Shown here piece after piece: positions 1-11,319 of a DNA stretch of 64,000 nucleotides (position 1 is the stretch's first letter; the number at the start of each line of letters is the position of its first letter). The notes beneath the pieces are model-generated. The model was given only the letters and a program-made list of their open reading frames with translations, was not told the origin of the DNA and did no database searches. Position numbers and translations under genes: made by a program. Source of the stretch: Orientallactaga sibirica. Taxonomy: Eukaryota > Chordata > Mammalia > Rodentia > Dipodidae. The stretch is taken from assembly GCA_036365145.1 (NCBI GenBank), contig JAEOAD010000001.1, forward strand, positions 100,661,501-100,725,500, written 5' to 3'.

Positions 1-303
1 ATTGAAGTTTACAGATCCAGGGGAAGTTCCATAAAGGCAGGAAAAGCAGCCTGCTTTCACAGGGCCAAACAGAGAGAGAGAAAGCCGACCAGCCACCATA
101 GCACACAGAGCAAACCTACAGCCAAAAGCCCAGCACACTTCAGGAACTCCTGCTAGGCACATTTGCATATCTTTACAATGGAATCAAAAACCCACACCTT
201 AAGACCGGGCCCCAGTGACCTTGCCTCTAGCAAGGTGATTGCAGATGCAAACTATAACTAATAAAACACTGAATATATTGGGGACATATATTCAAACTAC
301 CAC
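1..303 (-). repeat. URR1-like medium reiterated repeat (cut by window edge)
   Basis: Reverse complement of the same repeat seen at 47095-47482. It shares the end 'tggtagtttgaatatatg', the internal block around 'aatgtcactgggg' and the 'cttcccctggatctgtaa' block. The overall plan resembles the rodent URR1 repeat, usually classed as a hAT-Charlie non-autonomous DNA transposon. A MaLR-type LTR is the alternative, because the complete copy has TG...CA ends. The distal part lies outside the window. Confidence 0.65.
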
Positions 304-1164
304 AACTACTGAGCAATCACTCCAGCCCACATTCTGTTTGTGATTGTGTGATTTTTATAATGATTCTTTTCCTGTCCTGAGGATATTGTAATGAGTACTT
401 ACTTAGTTTGTCAGTGCCAATGTAAAGTATATTCCTCAAGCATAACTATAATGCCATTGCAAAATAAGCACAGTACTTTGACACTTAACCCAACAACAGG
501 GTAACCCACACACTACTGTATTTTAACACATAATGTGGAAATGTGTTTTCCCTTCCTTTTCTTGTTTTTACATTTTTGGGTAAGAAATAATAATAAAAAC
601 ATAAAATATCTTGAAACAATGAAATTTCTTGACATAAATGAGGCACTCAAACATCGTTGACTTGTAACTGCATCTGTGCAGGTTTAGTGCACAAAGCACC
701 CATACATACTGATGAAAGCACCATGCATTCTCTGTTGCAAATCACATATCTCTTCCATTGTATCAGGAAATTAGATACAATTAAAATCTAATAAGCATAG
801 CTGTGTAACAATGAAATCATCAATAGATATTGATGTTTGGATCTAAAATAAATTTCATGGTTTGTGAAAGAGTCTTCTTTGGATTTTCAGATCATTTAGG
901 AAGAGATCAGAATAGACAGGAGCACTTTGGGGCACTGTCCTCCACATATGTACTGATTGGTACATTCATGAACTCATAGCATAGGGTTGTTACCCCCATG
1001 AGACCTGCACAATATTGATCCCATCAGCATTTGGGAATTGAAGACAGAAGAGGCCAAAAAATGAGACATCAGAACAGAAGTAAGACTACTTGAAAAGAGG
1101 ATGTGGCTTTATCATATTGCTCAGCAATTTCATGACTGTGTTCAAAGGCAATGAAATTAGCATT
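304..1164. other. No recognisable feature
   Basis: AT-rich sequence without a credible reading frame or a repeat I can name. It may contain older, degraded retroelement sequence. Confidence 0.5.
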
Positions 1165-1174
1165 TCTAAGATAT

Positions 1175-1605
1175 ATATGTGTGTGTGTCCCTTTTATTGA
1201 TGCACCGTTTATAATAGACAAGATATAGAATCAAGTAAATAATTTACTTATGGGTTGATAAAGAAATCATGGTATATATGCAGAATTGAATACTTCTTAC
1301 CAGTCCTGTCATTTGCAGCAACATGGATAGAACTGGGCACCATGTCAAGTGACATATTCCAAGCATAGAAAGACAAAGACCATATGATTTTAATCATATT
1401 TACAATTCTGAAAAAGCTGGGCTCATAGAAGTAGAGAGTAGAATAATGATCATTAATGGTTGGGGAAGGACCAGGAGGATGATATAGGGAGATATATTAT
1501 CAATGTATAAAGAGGTAGAACCAATAGGATAAATAAGTTCAAATTTTCTGTTATCTAGAGGGTGATTATAGTTGAGAATATAATATCATGTGGCCTAAAA
1601 TAATG
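1175..1605 (+). repeat. Old L1 3' end fragment
   Basis: Sense-strand resemblance to the conserved 3' end of mammalian L1: 'catttgcagcaacatggata', then 'gaactgg', then an 'agaaagacaaagaccatatg' block and a 'gttggggaaggaccaggagg' block. No reading frame survives. It lies directly upstream of a younger L1 5' end at about 1611. Confidence 0.7.
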
Positions 1606-2639
1606 ATAGGAGTTCTCGTCAAGATGGCATGTGCCTAACCATGCTTCAGCTTGTGAGGCAATAGTAGGCAAAATCTGTGGGGTTCCAGGGTCAGCAGGTC
1701 TTAGCAGACTTCCAGTGGGAGGGCATGGAAGAGCACAGTAAGGAATCGCTGATTGCCATGCTCTGAGGTAGCCTACTAGACCCCCAGAGCCCTCAAGTAC
1801 CCATCCCAGCCACTACACCACAGACCAGATTTGCTCCTGTGCTACCTGTGCACTCCACAGATCAGGACCCAACTGCCTCTCTCCTTTCCTCCTGCCTTCC
1901 TTCCTTCACCCATTCCCTGCCACTGGGTCTCTGACCTGCCACTGCCACAGGGACCACACCACACCATCCCCTGCCCCACTGTGCCACTGGGTACGTGCCA
2001 CCAGAACTGTGCCATCCCATCTCCCTGCCCCACCCTGCCACTTGTTCCACACCACTGAGTCCATGCCACTGGGTCCACAATGTCCCATCCCCAGCCCTGC
2101 CACCAGCCAATTGATCAGTGCCATTCTCCCCTGCCTCCCCCTGTCCCACCATGCCACCTGCCTCCAACACTGCACAGTCTCCAGGCTCCTCTCCTGGCCT
2201 GCTACTGGTCTGCAAGGCCCTCACCAGGGCCATATTGACTCATTCCACCTGAGCAGACAGGTCCCCTTGTCATCAAAAGCCTAATTTAATCAAACATAAA
2301 AGGGAACAATCACTGAAGACACTTCAAGGGTAAACTACAACCTCCTCCTGAATTAAATAAGATTCCCACACTGTGATGGGCAGACTACAGTGCAAAGGAA
2401 CAACACAAAACAACAAATGGAAGGAACTCCAACGAGGTTGCCTAATCCCACAATAGAAGTCTCTGATCAAAACATAGAATAGACAACAAGATCAGAAGCC
2501 TAAATTATAGACACCAATTATATGACCCTGACCAAGCAAACTGGCAGAATTTGCAGACAATCAATAAAAGCCCAACAATTGTGTGAATGTCCTCGTTAGG
2601 TCGGATCTAATAAAAAAAAAAAAGAGATATTTTGAAAGA

Positions 2640-3666
2640 GAAATAAGTGATCTGAAGGAGAGCCAATAATAATAATGAGGAACTCAAAAATCAGCTGGCT
2701 AAGCTCAATGAAGACTTAAATAAATGCAAGGATGAATTCCAAGAAGCATTAAGAAAATCATTAAATGACCTGAAAAGGGAATTTGACAGAGGGATGAATA
2801 CTATACAGAAAAAGGCAGTAGAAAATATGGACCAAATTGAACAAATACAAACCTCTCTGGAAGCCCTCAAGAACAAAATCAGCTATGTGGAGGACAGGAC
2901 TTCAGACAAGACAGAAGAAACAGTTTGTGAGTCCAAAAGCTGGAATAAGTTCAAAACTTTTTGTGAACTAAACATGAGGGAACTGTGGGATACCCTTAAA
3001 CATCCCAACTTTTGGGTCATGGGTATACCAGAAGGGGAAGAATTTCAGACCAAAGGCATGGAAAAGTTATTCAACAAAATTATCAAAGAAAGCTTTCCTA
3101 CCCTCTCAAAAAAGAGTCCCATAAAGATACAAGAAGTTAACAGAACTCCAAACAGACTGAACCAAAGGAGAAACTCTCCAAGATATATTATCATTAAGAC
3201 TCTGAACAATGAAAACAAAGAGAAAGTCCTAAAAGCAGCAAGAGAGAAACAACACATTACTTATAAAGTTAATCCCATCAGAATTATGTCAGACTTCTCA
3301 ATGGAAACCCAAAAGCCAGAAGGGCCTGGAATGGAATATTGTAAAGTCTAAGAATCTATGGCTTCCAACCCAAACAACTGTACCCAGTAAAAGTATATCT
3401 CATAATAGATGGCAAAAGAAAAACTTTCCACAATAAAAGTCAGCTCTGCATCTATATCAACACAAAGCCAAACCTCTAGAGAGTACTTCAGGGAATTCTC
3501 CACACAGAAGAGTCAAACAACCAATCTCAAGAGCCTACAAGAAACAGACCACAATAACCAAACCTACAGAAGGCTCAAAAAACTACAAAGTCCAAGAAAA
3601 CACCAAACTCTACAAAGTACCACAGTATGGCAAGGATTAAATAAAATCTCACAATTATTGCCCTAA
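2640..3666 (+). pseudogene. L1 ORF1 (RNA-binding protein) remnant
   Basis: The longest open part, 2794-3351, has a coiled-coil-like N-terminal region, then the start of the RNA-recognition domain (motif 'VMGIPEGEE') and a basic C-terminal region ('RRNSPRYIIIKTL'). A frameshift leads to the last part at 3409-3666. Upstream coiled-coil codons (about 2640-2790) contain stops. ORF1p is normally a trimeric RNA chaperone that binds L1 RNA. This copy is not functional. It is more decayed than the related copy at 59863-61057. Confidence 0.8.
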
Positions 3667-4697
3667 ATATTAATGGCCTTAATTCACCCATCAAGAGACA
3701 CAAGTTAACAGGGTGGATCAGAAAACTGGACCCCTCAATCTGCTGTCTTCAAGAAACCTATCTCACCACTAAAGACAGTTGCCTCCTTAGGATGAAAGGG
3801 AGGAAAATGATATTCCATGTAAACAGAAATAAGAAACAAGCAGGCATTGCTATACTAATATCAGATAAAATAGACTTAAAACCAAAAGTAATCAAGAAGG
3901 ACAAAGAAGGCCACTTCTTCCTCATCAAGGGAATGATCCAGCAAGAGTAAATCATAATCATCAATCTTTATGCAACCAACACAGGTTTACCACAATTCAT
4001 AAAACAAAACCTACTTGACAACAAAACATAAATAAGTACCATCATAGTTGGGGACTTCAATACTCCACTATCAGCAATAGATTATCCAAACAGAAAATCA
4101 GCAGGGAAGTAAGAGAGCTCAAAACACCATAGATCAACTAGACCAAACAGACATCTACACATTCTACACAAAATTTACATAATACACATTCTTCTCAGTA
4201 GCCCATGGAATATTCTCCAAAACAGATCGTATAAGGGGCCATAAAGCCAGCTTCTATATATTGAGGAAAAGCAACATATTTCTTGCATGATATCAGATCA
4301 CAATGCTGCAAAGCTAGAAATTAACAACTAAAGATGCACCAGGAACTCCATCTGCTCCTGGAGACTGAATAACACACTGTTAAACAATAAATGCATAGTG
4401 GATTAAATAAAAAAATGATATTTTAAATTTCCTAGAATTGAATGAAAATGAGAACATGTCATAACAAAAATTATAGGACACAATGAAGACAGTCCTTAGG
4501 GAAAAATGTGTAGCACTAAATGTCTTCATAACAGAGACAGAGAGATCCCAACTCAATAACCTAACCATCCACCTAAAGGCATTGGAAAAACAAGAGGAAT
4601 CCAACCCAAAAAGCTCCAGATGGAAAGAAATACTCAAGATCACAGCCAAAATTAATGAATTGGAACTAAGAAAACAATTAAGAAAATTGATGTCCAC
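3660..4697 (+). pseudogene. L1 ORF2 endonuclease-domain remnant
   Basis: The start resembles an APE-type endonuclease ('INGLNSPIKRHKLTGWI', 'CLQETYLTTKD', 'ISDKIDLKPK'). The usual QETH motif reads QETY, and a stop follows the 'KGMIQQE' block. Later frames retain the 'AHGIFSKTDR' and 'MISDHNA' regions. Several frameshifts and stops break the frame, and RT is absent. It is closest to the L1 at 57546-61932. Confidence 0.8.
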
Positions 4698-5303
4698 TGT
4701 ATGTATTCTTATTTGACTAATTCACATGCATAAATCAAAAAATCATATAACCCATAAAGCATCATATAACCCATAAAATTACTATCAGTAATTTTAAACT
4801 TTAATATAAATATGTTTAAAGTAAATAACCATTGTTTTGATTTCCACTTCTCTTGGTTATAAACTTCAGAATTAATTTAATGGATAATTACTCATCAATC
4901 CAGGTACAATGTTTATTAGAGAAATGAAATACATAATGTTGAAACTTTAATTACCATTTCATCCCTTTAGTTGATAGAGGTAAAACCTGTCCAACAATGT
5001 GACAGTAAGATATCTGGGAACATAATTAGGGCAGTATATAGTAAATTTATCCTGTCATTTATATCAAGATCCTACAGAGAAGCATACATGCAGTATCCCG
5101 TACTTTCCACTTGCAAGAAAGATTAGGCAACATCAAGAACATAGACTGTGCTTGGAAGCTCATGATCTTTAACCTGCTTTAGTTAAGTGTGTCTCAGAAT
5201 TTTAAGTAATTATAGTTAACTTTAAAAAAATCTACTTCATTTTGCAAAATTGTTAATCTACTGGCCTCTACTTAGATTTCTTCATTATGTAAAATGATTG
5301 AAT
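4698..5303. other. No recognisable feature
   Basis: AT-rich, non-coding in appearance, between the truncated L1 and a B1 SINE. I see no repeat I can name. Confidence 0.5.
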
Positions 5304-5317
5304 AGAAAATTAGTTAT

Positions 5318-5499
5318 TGGCCCGGCGTGGTGGTGCATGCCTTTAATCCCAGCACCTGGGAGGCAGAGGTAGGAAGATCTTCATGAGTTTGAGGCCACCC
5401 TGTGACTACATAGTGAATTCCAGGTCAGCCTGAGCTAGAGTGAGACCCTACCTTGAAAATAAATTTTAAAAAAGAAAAAGAAAAAAGAAAAAAAAAGAA
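5318..5499 (+). repeat. B1-type (7SL-derived) SINE
   Basis: Typical B1 order: 'cggcgtggtggtgcatgcct', 'ttaatcccagcac', 'gggaggcagaggtagga', 'gtgagaccctacctt', then an A-rich tail. Imperfect target-site duplication: 'agaaaattagtta' before and 'agaaaattactta' after the element. Confidence 0.93.
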
Positions 5500-5512
5500 A
5501 GAAAATTACTTA

Positions 5513-6063
5513 ATGTAAGACATTTGTTTGAAAGTTCTAGGAAGTCTTAAGATATATTTCTCTATACATCAATGAACTATAAGATGATGTTGTGTTCCTG
5601 TTTATTGGATAATTTTGTCTTAGAAATAAATATCATTCCTTGTTTGGTTATTTAGAACATGTCTGCACATCCAGCTCAGTTATTTTTGAAGGGAAAGTAA
5701 CTTAATCTTCAGAGTTGGTGACTTCTAAGTGATGACCTGGAAAACTTGTACCTAAGCTAAACTACACTTATTTCTCCATTTCTAAACTCTCTGAAATAAA
5801 TATACAATGTAGACAAAAGTAATGTCATTATAAGCTGATGAAGCTTCAATACAACCTGGGGCCAATTTTCTAAGCACATTGTTCCATTCCTGTACAAAAA
5901 ATTTTTTTAAATTACCAGAAAACATCTTGTACATATATGAAAGACTACACAGCAACTCGCATGTATTTGGCAATAAACTAGAGCATTCAGCCACAGTTCA
6001 AAGAGTTTACAAACTGACAGAATCAATTCAATGCCTTTCATTGGACCCAGTCAGAATTGCTTT
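5513..6063. other. No recognisable feature
   Basis: AT-rich sequence. Two overlapping opposite-strand frames of about 70 codons around 5782-6106 have no recognisable domains, and one runs into the adjacent SINE. I treat them as chance. Confidence 0.45.
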
Positions 6064-6075
6064 GCTAATTCCTTT

Positions 6076-6280
6076 TTTTTTAAATAGTTTATATTTATTT
6101 ATTTGACAGAGAAAGAGGGAGAGAGAGAGAGAGAATGGGCATGCCAGAACCTCCAGCCATGCAAATGAATTCCAGATGTGTGCACCCCCTTGCGCATCTG
6201 GCCAACATGAGTCCTGGGGAATTGAACCTGGGTCCCTTAGCTTTGAAGGTAAATGCCCAACTGCTAAGCCATCCCCCGGC
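6076..6280 (-). repeat. Dip-like (B2-superfamily) SINE
   Basis: Reverse complement of a tRNA-derived SINE: T/A-rich tail, GA-rich block, 'cacccccttgcgcatctggc', 'ggaattgaacctgggtccct' (B-box region) and 'gctaagccatc' (A-box region). A perfect 10-bp target duplication 'taattccttt' lies at 6066-6075 and 6281-6290. Confidence 0.93.
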
Positions 6281-6329
6281 TAATTCCTTTTAAAGGATAT
6301 TACATAGTGCCTTACAATAGCCCAACACT

Positions 6330-6725
6330 GGCATACCAGTTGTAATAGATTGGATGTGAGTTTATCATCAGTTTACGTCAAATTTCTTGGTCTCTGTGGT
6401 GTTTTTAATGTAAGCATATGTTACCTGTATCCTCAGATAATTTTAAGATTAAGCTTCCAACTTGTTTCCAGCAGCCTGCTAGAGTAGGTGTCAAAGGGGA
6501 CAGATCTTTTAGTCCAGCACTAAGGTGTGGAAAGCTTCAGGTTGAGCTCTGGCTGTTTGTGCTTGTTGGCTGTTTGGAGGTGTCTCTCTGCTATGGAAGT
6601 GAGCCAGCTTCTTATGCCATGGTGAAGCTTCCTCTGTGTTCTGTAAGCCTGAAATAAATCCTTTCCTCCTATAAGCTGCTTCTAGTTGGGTGTTTGCCTG
6701 AGCACTGCAAAAGTAACTACAATAG
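6330..6725 (+). repeat. URR1-like repeat, diverged subfamily
   Basis: Shares the URR1-like plan: 'gccatggtgaagcttcctct' then 'gtaagcctgaaataaatcct', an 'ataagctgcttctagttggg' stretch and the end 'gtaactacaatag'. It is clearly different from the 47095 subfamily. A short open frame at 6418-6657 crosses it and looks incidental. Confidence 0.6.
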
Positions 6726-6825
6726 TCTCCCTCCTTTTTGTATTCATTGAAAGAGATGTTGGGGGAAATTGCTAAAAAAAAAAAAAAGTGCAGAAGTTAG
6801 TCTAATAGCCATGGGGAAATGAAAG

Positions 6826-8525
6826 AAAGTTTCTTTCTCATTGCTGACACAAAGCACCTGATCAAAAGCAGCTGGTAGGAGGGAAGTTTATTTTGGCTTA
6901 CCATCTTCAGGGTGGACTCCATGATGGCAGGGGAAAAGATGGCATTAGCAGAAGCTGGACATCACCTTTGCCACAGCACATGGAACACTGCAGCATGTGA
7001 GTGAGCTGAACTAACACTGACAAGCTGGTATAAATAAATTATCAAAGTCCACCCCCGACACATACCACCTCCAGAAAGACTTCATCTCCTAAAATGCCAT
7101 CAGCTAGGAATCAAGCATTCAGATCACATGAATTTATGTGGAACACTTAAATCAGTCCACCATATTACAGCTTTGGCCCCCATAAACTACATCTATGATG
7201 TAAAATGCAATGCAATCAGTCCAACTTTAAAAGTCCCAATATTTTTTTTTAAATCAACCTGAACACTATTAAAACATCTCGCACCAAGCTTTCTTAACTA
7301 TGACTATAAACTAAAAGCACATAATGGCAAGTATAAATTGTCACACTGCAAAAGATGGCCCTGGAAATAGCAAGGAAAGATTAAGCCAATGCAAGATCTA
7401 ATACAAACAGGGCACACATCAAATCATAAAGCTCCTTGCTGACTTCTTTAACAAAGTCTCTGGATTTCCAATTCCTGCCCGCCCCCAAGATCAGCTGCTT
7501 ACAGTCAAAGGAAAACTGCACCCCAAACCTGCAATTCCCTTTAGCAGCAATCCCATAGTCTTGGCATCTCCCAAGGTCTCCACTGCAACCCATGGTTCAT
7601 CCTCATGGTTTTACTGGGGCTCCATACCGGCATTCCAACCAGTCTGCCTCAAATTGCCCAGTGGCCATTTCCAACAAACAACACATTACGAATCCAATGA
7701 CCCTCTCTTTCCTGCATTCGATATACTTCCATAGTACCAGGTGGGTTACTAAATTTGTTAATTCAGGGACAATCATAGTGGCTATGAAGAGCAGGAAACT
7801 CCTTAAGCATTCTTGACCTCTTATATCCCAGTTAGCATTCTTCCTGCTGTTCCAGTGTAAAAACAGCTGGCCTAATCGCAATGGTGCCAATGTCTCAAAT
7901 GACTGCAGCTCAATAGGCACAGTTTACACAGTTTACAGCCAGAACCTTTCCTTTCTTTCTGTGTTATATTCTTTTCCTCACAGCAGTCCAATTCTGTGCA
8001 ACACAACCCTTCTCAAGTTCTCAGAACATGGGGACAATGCAGCAAGCCTCTTTCAAAGTGCTTCTAGTCTAGTCAGGAGAAAGCTCTCTGTCCACAGTTC
8101 TTTCTGCAGTTAGGTCTTTCAATTCTAACTAAAATGGCCCATCATACTCTACATATAGTATGGCAAGGCATCTCTTAGAACAAGGTTTCAAATAATCCTC
8201 CACATTCCTCCTGCAAATCAGTGTCAAAAAAGTGGCATAATCAGGTTTCTAACAGCAACAACCCCACTACTAAATACAAATTTTCACTTGCACTTACTTA
8301 TGGATTGCTGTCACAAAACACCTGACCAAAGTCAGGCAACGGGGGGAGGGGGGGTGGTATTTATTTTTGCTTGCAGTCTTGAGGGGAAGCTTCCTGATGG
8401 CAGAAAAAAACATGGTGAAACAGAGGCTGGAAGTCAACTCTGCCACAGCAGATGGAATACTGCAGCATGACAGTAAGATAAACTAAAACTGACAAGCCGG
8501 AGCTAATAAACCATCTAGGGTACTG
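6826..8525 (+). mobile_element. MaLR/ERVL-type LTR element, non-coding interior
   Basis: Two direct repeats flank about 1.1 kb. The left copy (about 6826-7165) and the right copy (about 8290-8525, truncated) share 'ttgctg..acaaa.cacctga', 'atgatggcag'-type and 'gccacagca..tggaatactgcagcatg' blocks. The interior (7166-8285) has 'actataaactaaaagcacat' and 'aattaagccaatgcaagatc'-like stretches, which I associate with rodent MaLR interiors. No protein domain is visible. The direct-repeat layout fits an LTR element. The family name is from memory and tentative. Confidence 0.5.
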
Positions 8526-8684
8526 GACAAGCAAATCTGGTCCACTAGGCTAGACAAGAAAATACATTTAACCTCTAATCTATCTTTCCGTCTCATCAAA
8601 TCCCTTCTTTCATTCAAGCCTTCTTTTATCTTTTCAGGTAATTCTAGCTATACAAAGCATTCCACATATAAAATTCTCAGTTGA

Positions 8685-8915
8685 GGGCTGGGGAGATGGG
8701 AGATTGCTCAGTGGTTAAACTGCTTGCCTACAAAACCTAACAACCTGGGTTCTTTTCCCAAGTACCCAGGTAAGCCAGGTGCACAAAATGGAGAATGTAT
8801 ATGGAGTTCATTTACAGTGACTAGAGGCCCTGATGTGTCCATACTCTCTCTCTCTCTCTCTGTCTCTCATAGTATGTCTGTATCTCTGCTTGCAAATGAA
8901 TAAATAAACAAAATA
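8685..8915 (+). repeat. Dip-like SINE
   Basis: 'gggctggggagatgg', 'gattgctcagtggttaaact', 'gcttgcctacaaaacctaac', a B-box-like 'gggttcttttcccaagtacc', then (CT)n and a 'gcaaatgaataaataaac' tail. A short extra stretch sits in the A-box region. Old and diverged copy. Confidence 0.9.
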
Positions 8916-8949
8916 ATATTTTTTGAGTAACGTTTTTATTTTATTTATT

Positions 8950-9397
8950 TATTTTTTATTGACAACTTCTTTAATTGTAGACAATATCACATGGTACTTC
9001 CTTCTCGCCCCCCCATTTTTCCCTTCAAAACTCCACTCTCCATTATATCTCCTTCCCCTTTCAATCAGTCTCTCTTTTCATTTTGATATCATGATCTTTT
9101 CCTCCTATTATGATGGTCTTGTGTAGGTAGTGTCAGACACAGTGAAATCATGGATATCCAGGCCATTTTGTGTCTGGAGGAGCACTTTGTAAGGAGTCCT
9201 ACTCTTCCTTTGGCTCTTACATTCTTTCTGCCCCCTCTTCCACAATGGACCCTGAGCCTTGGAAGGTGTGTTAGAGATGTTTCAGTGCTAAGCACTACTC
9301 TGACCCTTCTTCTCAGAACCATTGTGCCTTCTGAGTTATCTCAAGGTCACCACCCTCTGAAAAGAGAAGATTCTCTAACCAAAAGTGAGAGTAGCAT
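8950..9397 (-). repeat. L1 3' UTR, first part (split by the ERV array)
   Basis: Matches the 3' UTR of the full-length L1 at 38349-45807 in the same antisense order: 'tttattgacaacttct', 'tcatggatatc.aggcca', 'ccctgagccttggaaggtgt', 'ctgaaaagagaagattctct'. It stops at the 6-bp duplication tagcat (9392-9397), where the ERV array begins. It resumes at 16818. Confidence 0.88.
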
Positions 9398-9800
9398 TGC
9401 CGGTTTCCCTCCCCCGACAGGTAGAGCTGAAGAGAGAGCCAGAGCAGCAGCTCCTCTTGAGGCTGAGCAGGATGATGGGTGTCAGTGGCTCAGACCCTCC
9501 CCCAAAACACCGGAGAGAAAAACACACTGGGCCGGGAGTCTTGTTGAGGCACGAACTCGTTTTATTATAATGGGAAGGTGTTTATATAGTTTTGAGAAAG
9601 AGGGTAGGTCTCAGGATGGGAAAAAGGTGTAAGGACCAATATTATTTCACTACGTCAGCAATAGCTGGGCTGAGGCAGTTTCGGCTTAGGCCTTGCTGAG
9701 TCACTCTTAAGTGGAAGTAGGCCAAAGACAGGTCGCTAAACTCTAGTCAGGCTCAGAAAATTCTACTAGACCTCACACCTGGGCCTCTTAGGGCCCAACA
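9398..9800 (-). repeat. ERV LTR A (3' LTR of the array)
   Basis: 403 bp with TG...CA ends ('tgccggtttccc' to 'gggcccaaca' on the plus strand). The sense-strand TATA-like box (tttatat antisense, 9581-9587) lies only about 15-20 bp upstream of the poly(A) signal (tttatt antisense, 9561-9566). By eye it is the most diverged of the three LTRs, with private changes in the first 90 bp and around 9640-9690. Confidence 0.9.
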
Positions 9801-9812
9801 TCTCCCCCTTTT
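9801..9812 (-). other. ERV polypurine tract, unit 1
   Basis: The sense strand reads 'aaaagggggaga' immediately before the 3' LTR, the expected site of plus-strand DNA priming. The same tract sits at 13307-13318. Confidence 0.85.
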
Positions 9813-9872
9813 GCTTTTGTAAGAACGGTGGAGATCATGGACCCTGTCTTAGGTTGTCCCCCTCTGGGGATC

Positions 9873-10277
9873 TTACCCGTCACTGGATACTATGACTCTA
9901 GCCCGTTGAAAATCCACTCCATGACCTGTCTTAGGTTGTCTCAGCCTGTCTGAGATCTTACCCATCATTGGTTTGATGGAGGGCAGGGGAGGGACGCTAG
10001 GTTGACAGCCAGTCAGAGGAAGAGCCTGGCTCCTGAGTTGCGAGCCTGTGGTATTTTGACCTGATTGAAGTTTAATTGTCTCCAGCTTTTGGTGAATGAA
10101 TTGTGTAATCTTATTAATTACACAGGGCCTGATAGTGAGGATAAGAAGAAGGAGAAGGAGGATTCCAAGGGGAGGGAGAAGGTAGGGTAAAAAGCCATGT
10201 AAGCCCGTCCACAGCAGGTTGTCTTGGAAGTCTCGTCGCCTCTTTTTCAAATCTTTCTGGAGCTTTTTTGGCTTCAT
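9873..10277 (-). pseudogene. Env TM remnant: membrane anchor and cytoplasmic tail, unit 1
   Basis: 134-codon open frame. Residues about 20-26 (DNLLWTG) look like the membrane-proximal end of a gamma-type TM ectodomain. A hydrophobic span follows at about residues 29-49 ('LPYLLPPLGILLLLLLILTI'), then 'RPCVINKITQFIHQ', resembling the start of the cytoplasmic tail of type-D/gamma-type Env. SU, fusion peptide, heptad repeats and the disulphide-loop region are absent, so it cannot act as an entry protein. Its ATG overlaps the stop of the integrase frame (ATGA). The predicted protein is identical in unit 2 (13379-13783). The start is simply the first in-frame ATG after the deletion, and expression is unproven. 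Confidence 0.75.
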
Positions 10278-10868
10278 TTGGGTCTAGCAGCATCCACACC
10301 TCCAATTGTTCCTGGGGAAGAAACAGAGGCACAGTTCTCAGGGGTGGAACACTCCCTGGAGAGTTGATTGTTATTGTCCCCTTGTTGGGGTAAATATTTT
10401 AAGTCTCTTGCTGGTACCCAAATGGGTCTTTTTTCCTCTTGAGGAAAGACACATCTAAACCCTCTCCGTGCTGTGAGGAGGGGATCTGGGCCTCTCCAGG
10501 CCCCAGTCAATGGGTCCCTCAATTTGACCCAGATGGAGCTGTAAGTAACATCTGAGGTCCAATGTTTTTGAAAAGGGGACAAGTGTCTATCTTCTTTAGA
10601 AAAATTTAAAATATTTAGGGTTAATAATACCTTTTTTAGTTGGTCGTGTGGGGTAAGGATCCCCCTTTAGTTCTTGTAATTGAGATTTGAGAGTTTCATC
10701 ATATCTTTCCATGATGACTTGGCACTGTGGGTTATATGGGATGCTTGTGGAAAGTGAGATTTTCCAGGTTTGGAGGAAATTTATAAAGGCCCTGCTTACA
10801 AAGCAGGAACCATTATTAGAAAATTTGATTTGATCTGGCAATCCAAGGGTGGGAAAGCATTGAAGCAT
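10274..10868 (-). pseudogene. ERV integrase C-terminal half, unit 1 (frameshifted)
   Basis: Two frames (10868-10596 and 10582-10274) together match the uninterrupted 198-codon frame of unit 2. The break comes from homopolymer changes near 10655-10670: one G and one C fewer than in unit 2. It contains the end of the catalytic core and a C-terminal domain ending near 'VPARDLKYLP'. The second catalytic Asp is replaced (SNNG where TDNG is expected); the Glu is kept ('MERYDETLK'). Not catalytic. Confidence 0.8.
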
Positions 10869-11103
10869 ATGGCTAATAGCATGTTTAGTCTTTTCCCCGG
10901 CATGTGCCGATGTCCAGTAAGCATGGGAGAAAGTATCAACTGAGAGAAAAATATATTTAAGTTTTCCAAATGGAGAATAGTGTGTAACATCAATCTGTCA
11001 AAGGTGATTAAGGTGTAGCCCTTGAGGATTGGCTCCTGTAGTTTTAAGAGGAGGTACCTGGAGGAAAGGCTGACAGGATTTGTAAATTTGGACAATTTTC
11101 TTT

Positions 11104-11302
11104 CTAGGGGAAGTTCCATAATGGCAGAAGAAGTTGGCCTCCCTTAGGGTCAAATCAATCAGCCACACAACACACAGAAGCAAAAACTACAGCCAAAAAC
11201 TCCAGCACACTTTAGGAACTCCTACTAGGCACACTTTGTATATCTTTACAATGGAATCTCAAACCCACCATCAACACCTTAAGATTAGCCCCCAGTGACA
11301 TT
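11104..11302 (-). repeat. URR1-like segment captured inside ERV integrase, unit 1
   Basis: Internal part of the 47095-type repeat, in the same sense orientation as pol: 'aatgtcactgggggct', 'gagattccattgtaaagata', 'gtaggagttcct', 'tctgccattatggaacttcc'. Neither terminus of the repeat is present. The left junction ('cttcctactt|aatgtcac') is identical in all three ERV copies of this window, so it was present in their common source. Confidence 0.88.
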
Positions 11303-11319
11303 AAGTAGGAAGTGGGCTT

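Larger units (their letters stand above)
1611..4697 (+). mobile_element. L1 retrotransposon: 5' end kept, 3' half missing
   Basis: The 5' end shows a YY1-like 'caagatggc' at 1619-1627, the usual position of this motif in L1 5' UTRs. A C-rich, loosely repetitive 5' UTR follows (about 1830-2200), then broken ORF1 and the endonuclease part of ORF2. Homology stops near 4697 where ORF2 should run from the endonuclease-RT linker into RT. The RT, 3' UTR and poly(A) tail are absent. L1 normally loses its 5' end on insertion, so loss of the 3' end implies a later deletion or rearrangement. Confidence 0.85.

Noticed and set aside
1831..2284. Proline-rich open frames on both strands
   Set aside because: They fall in the C-rich, repetitive 5' UTR of an L1. 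Composition explains the lack of stops and no domain is present.
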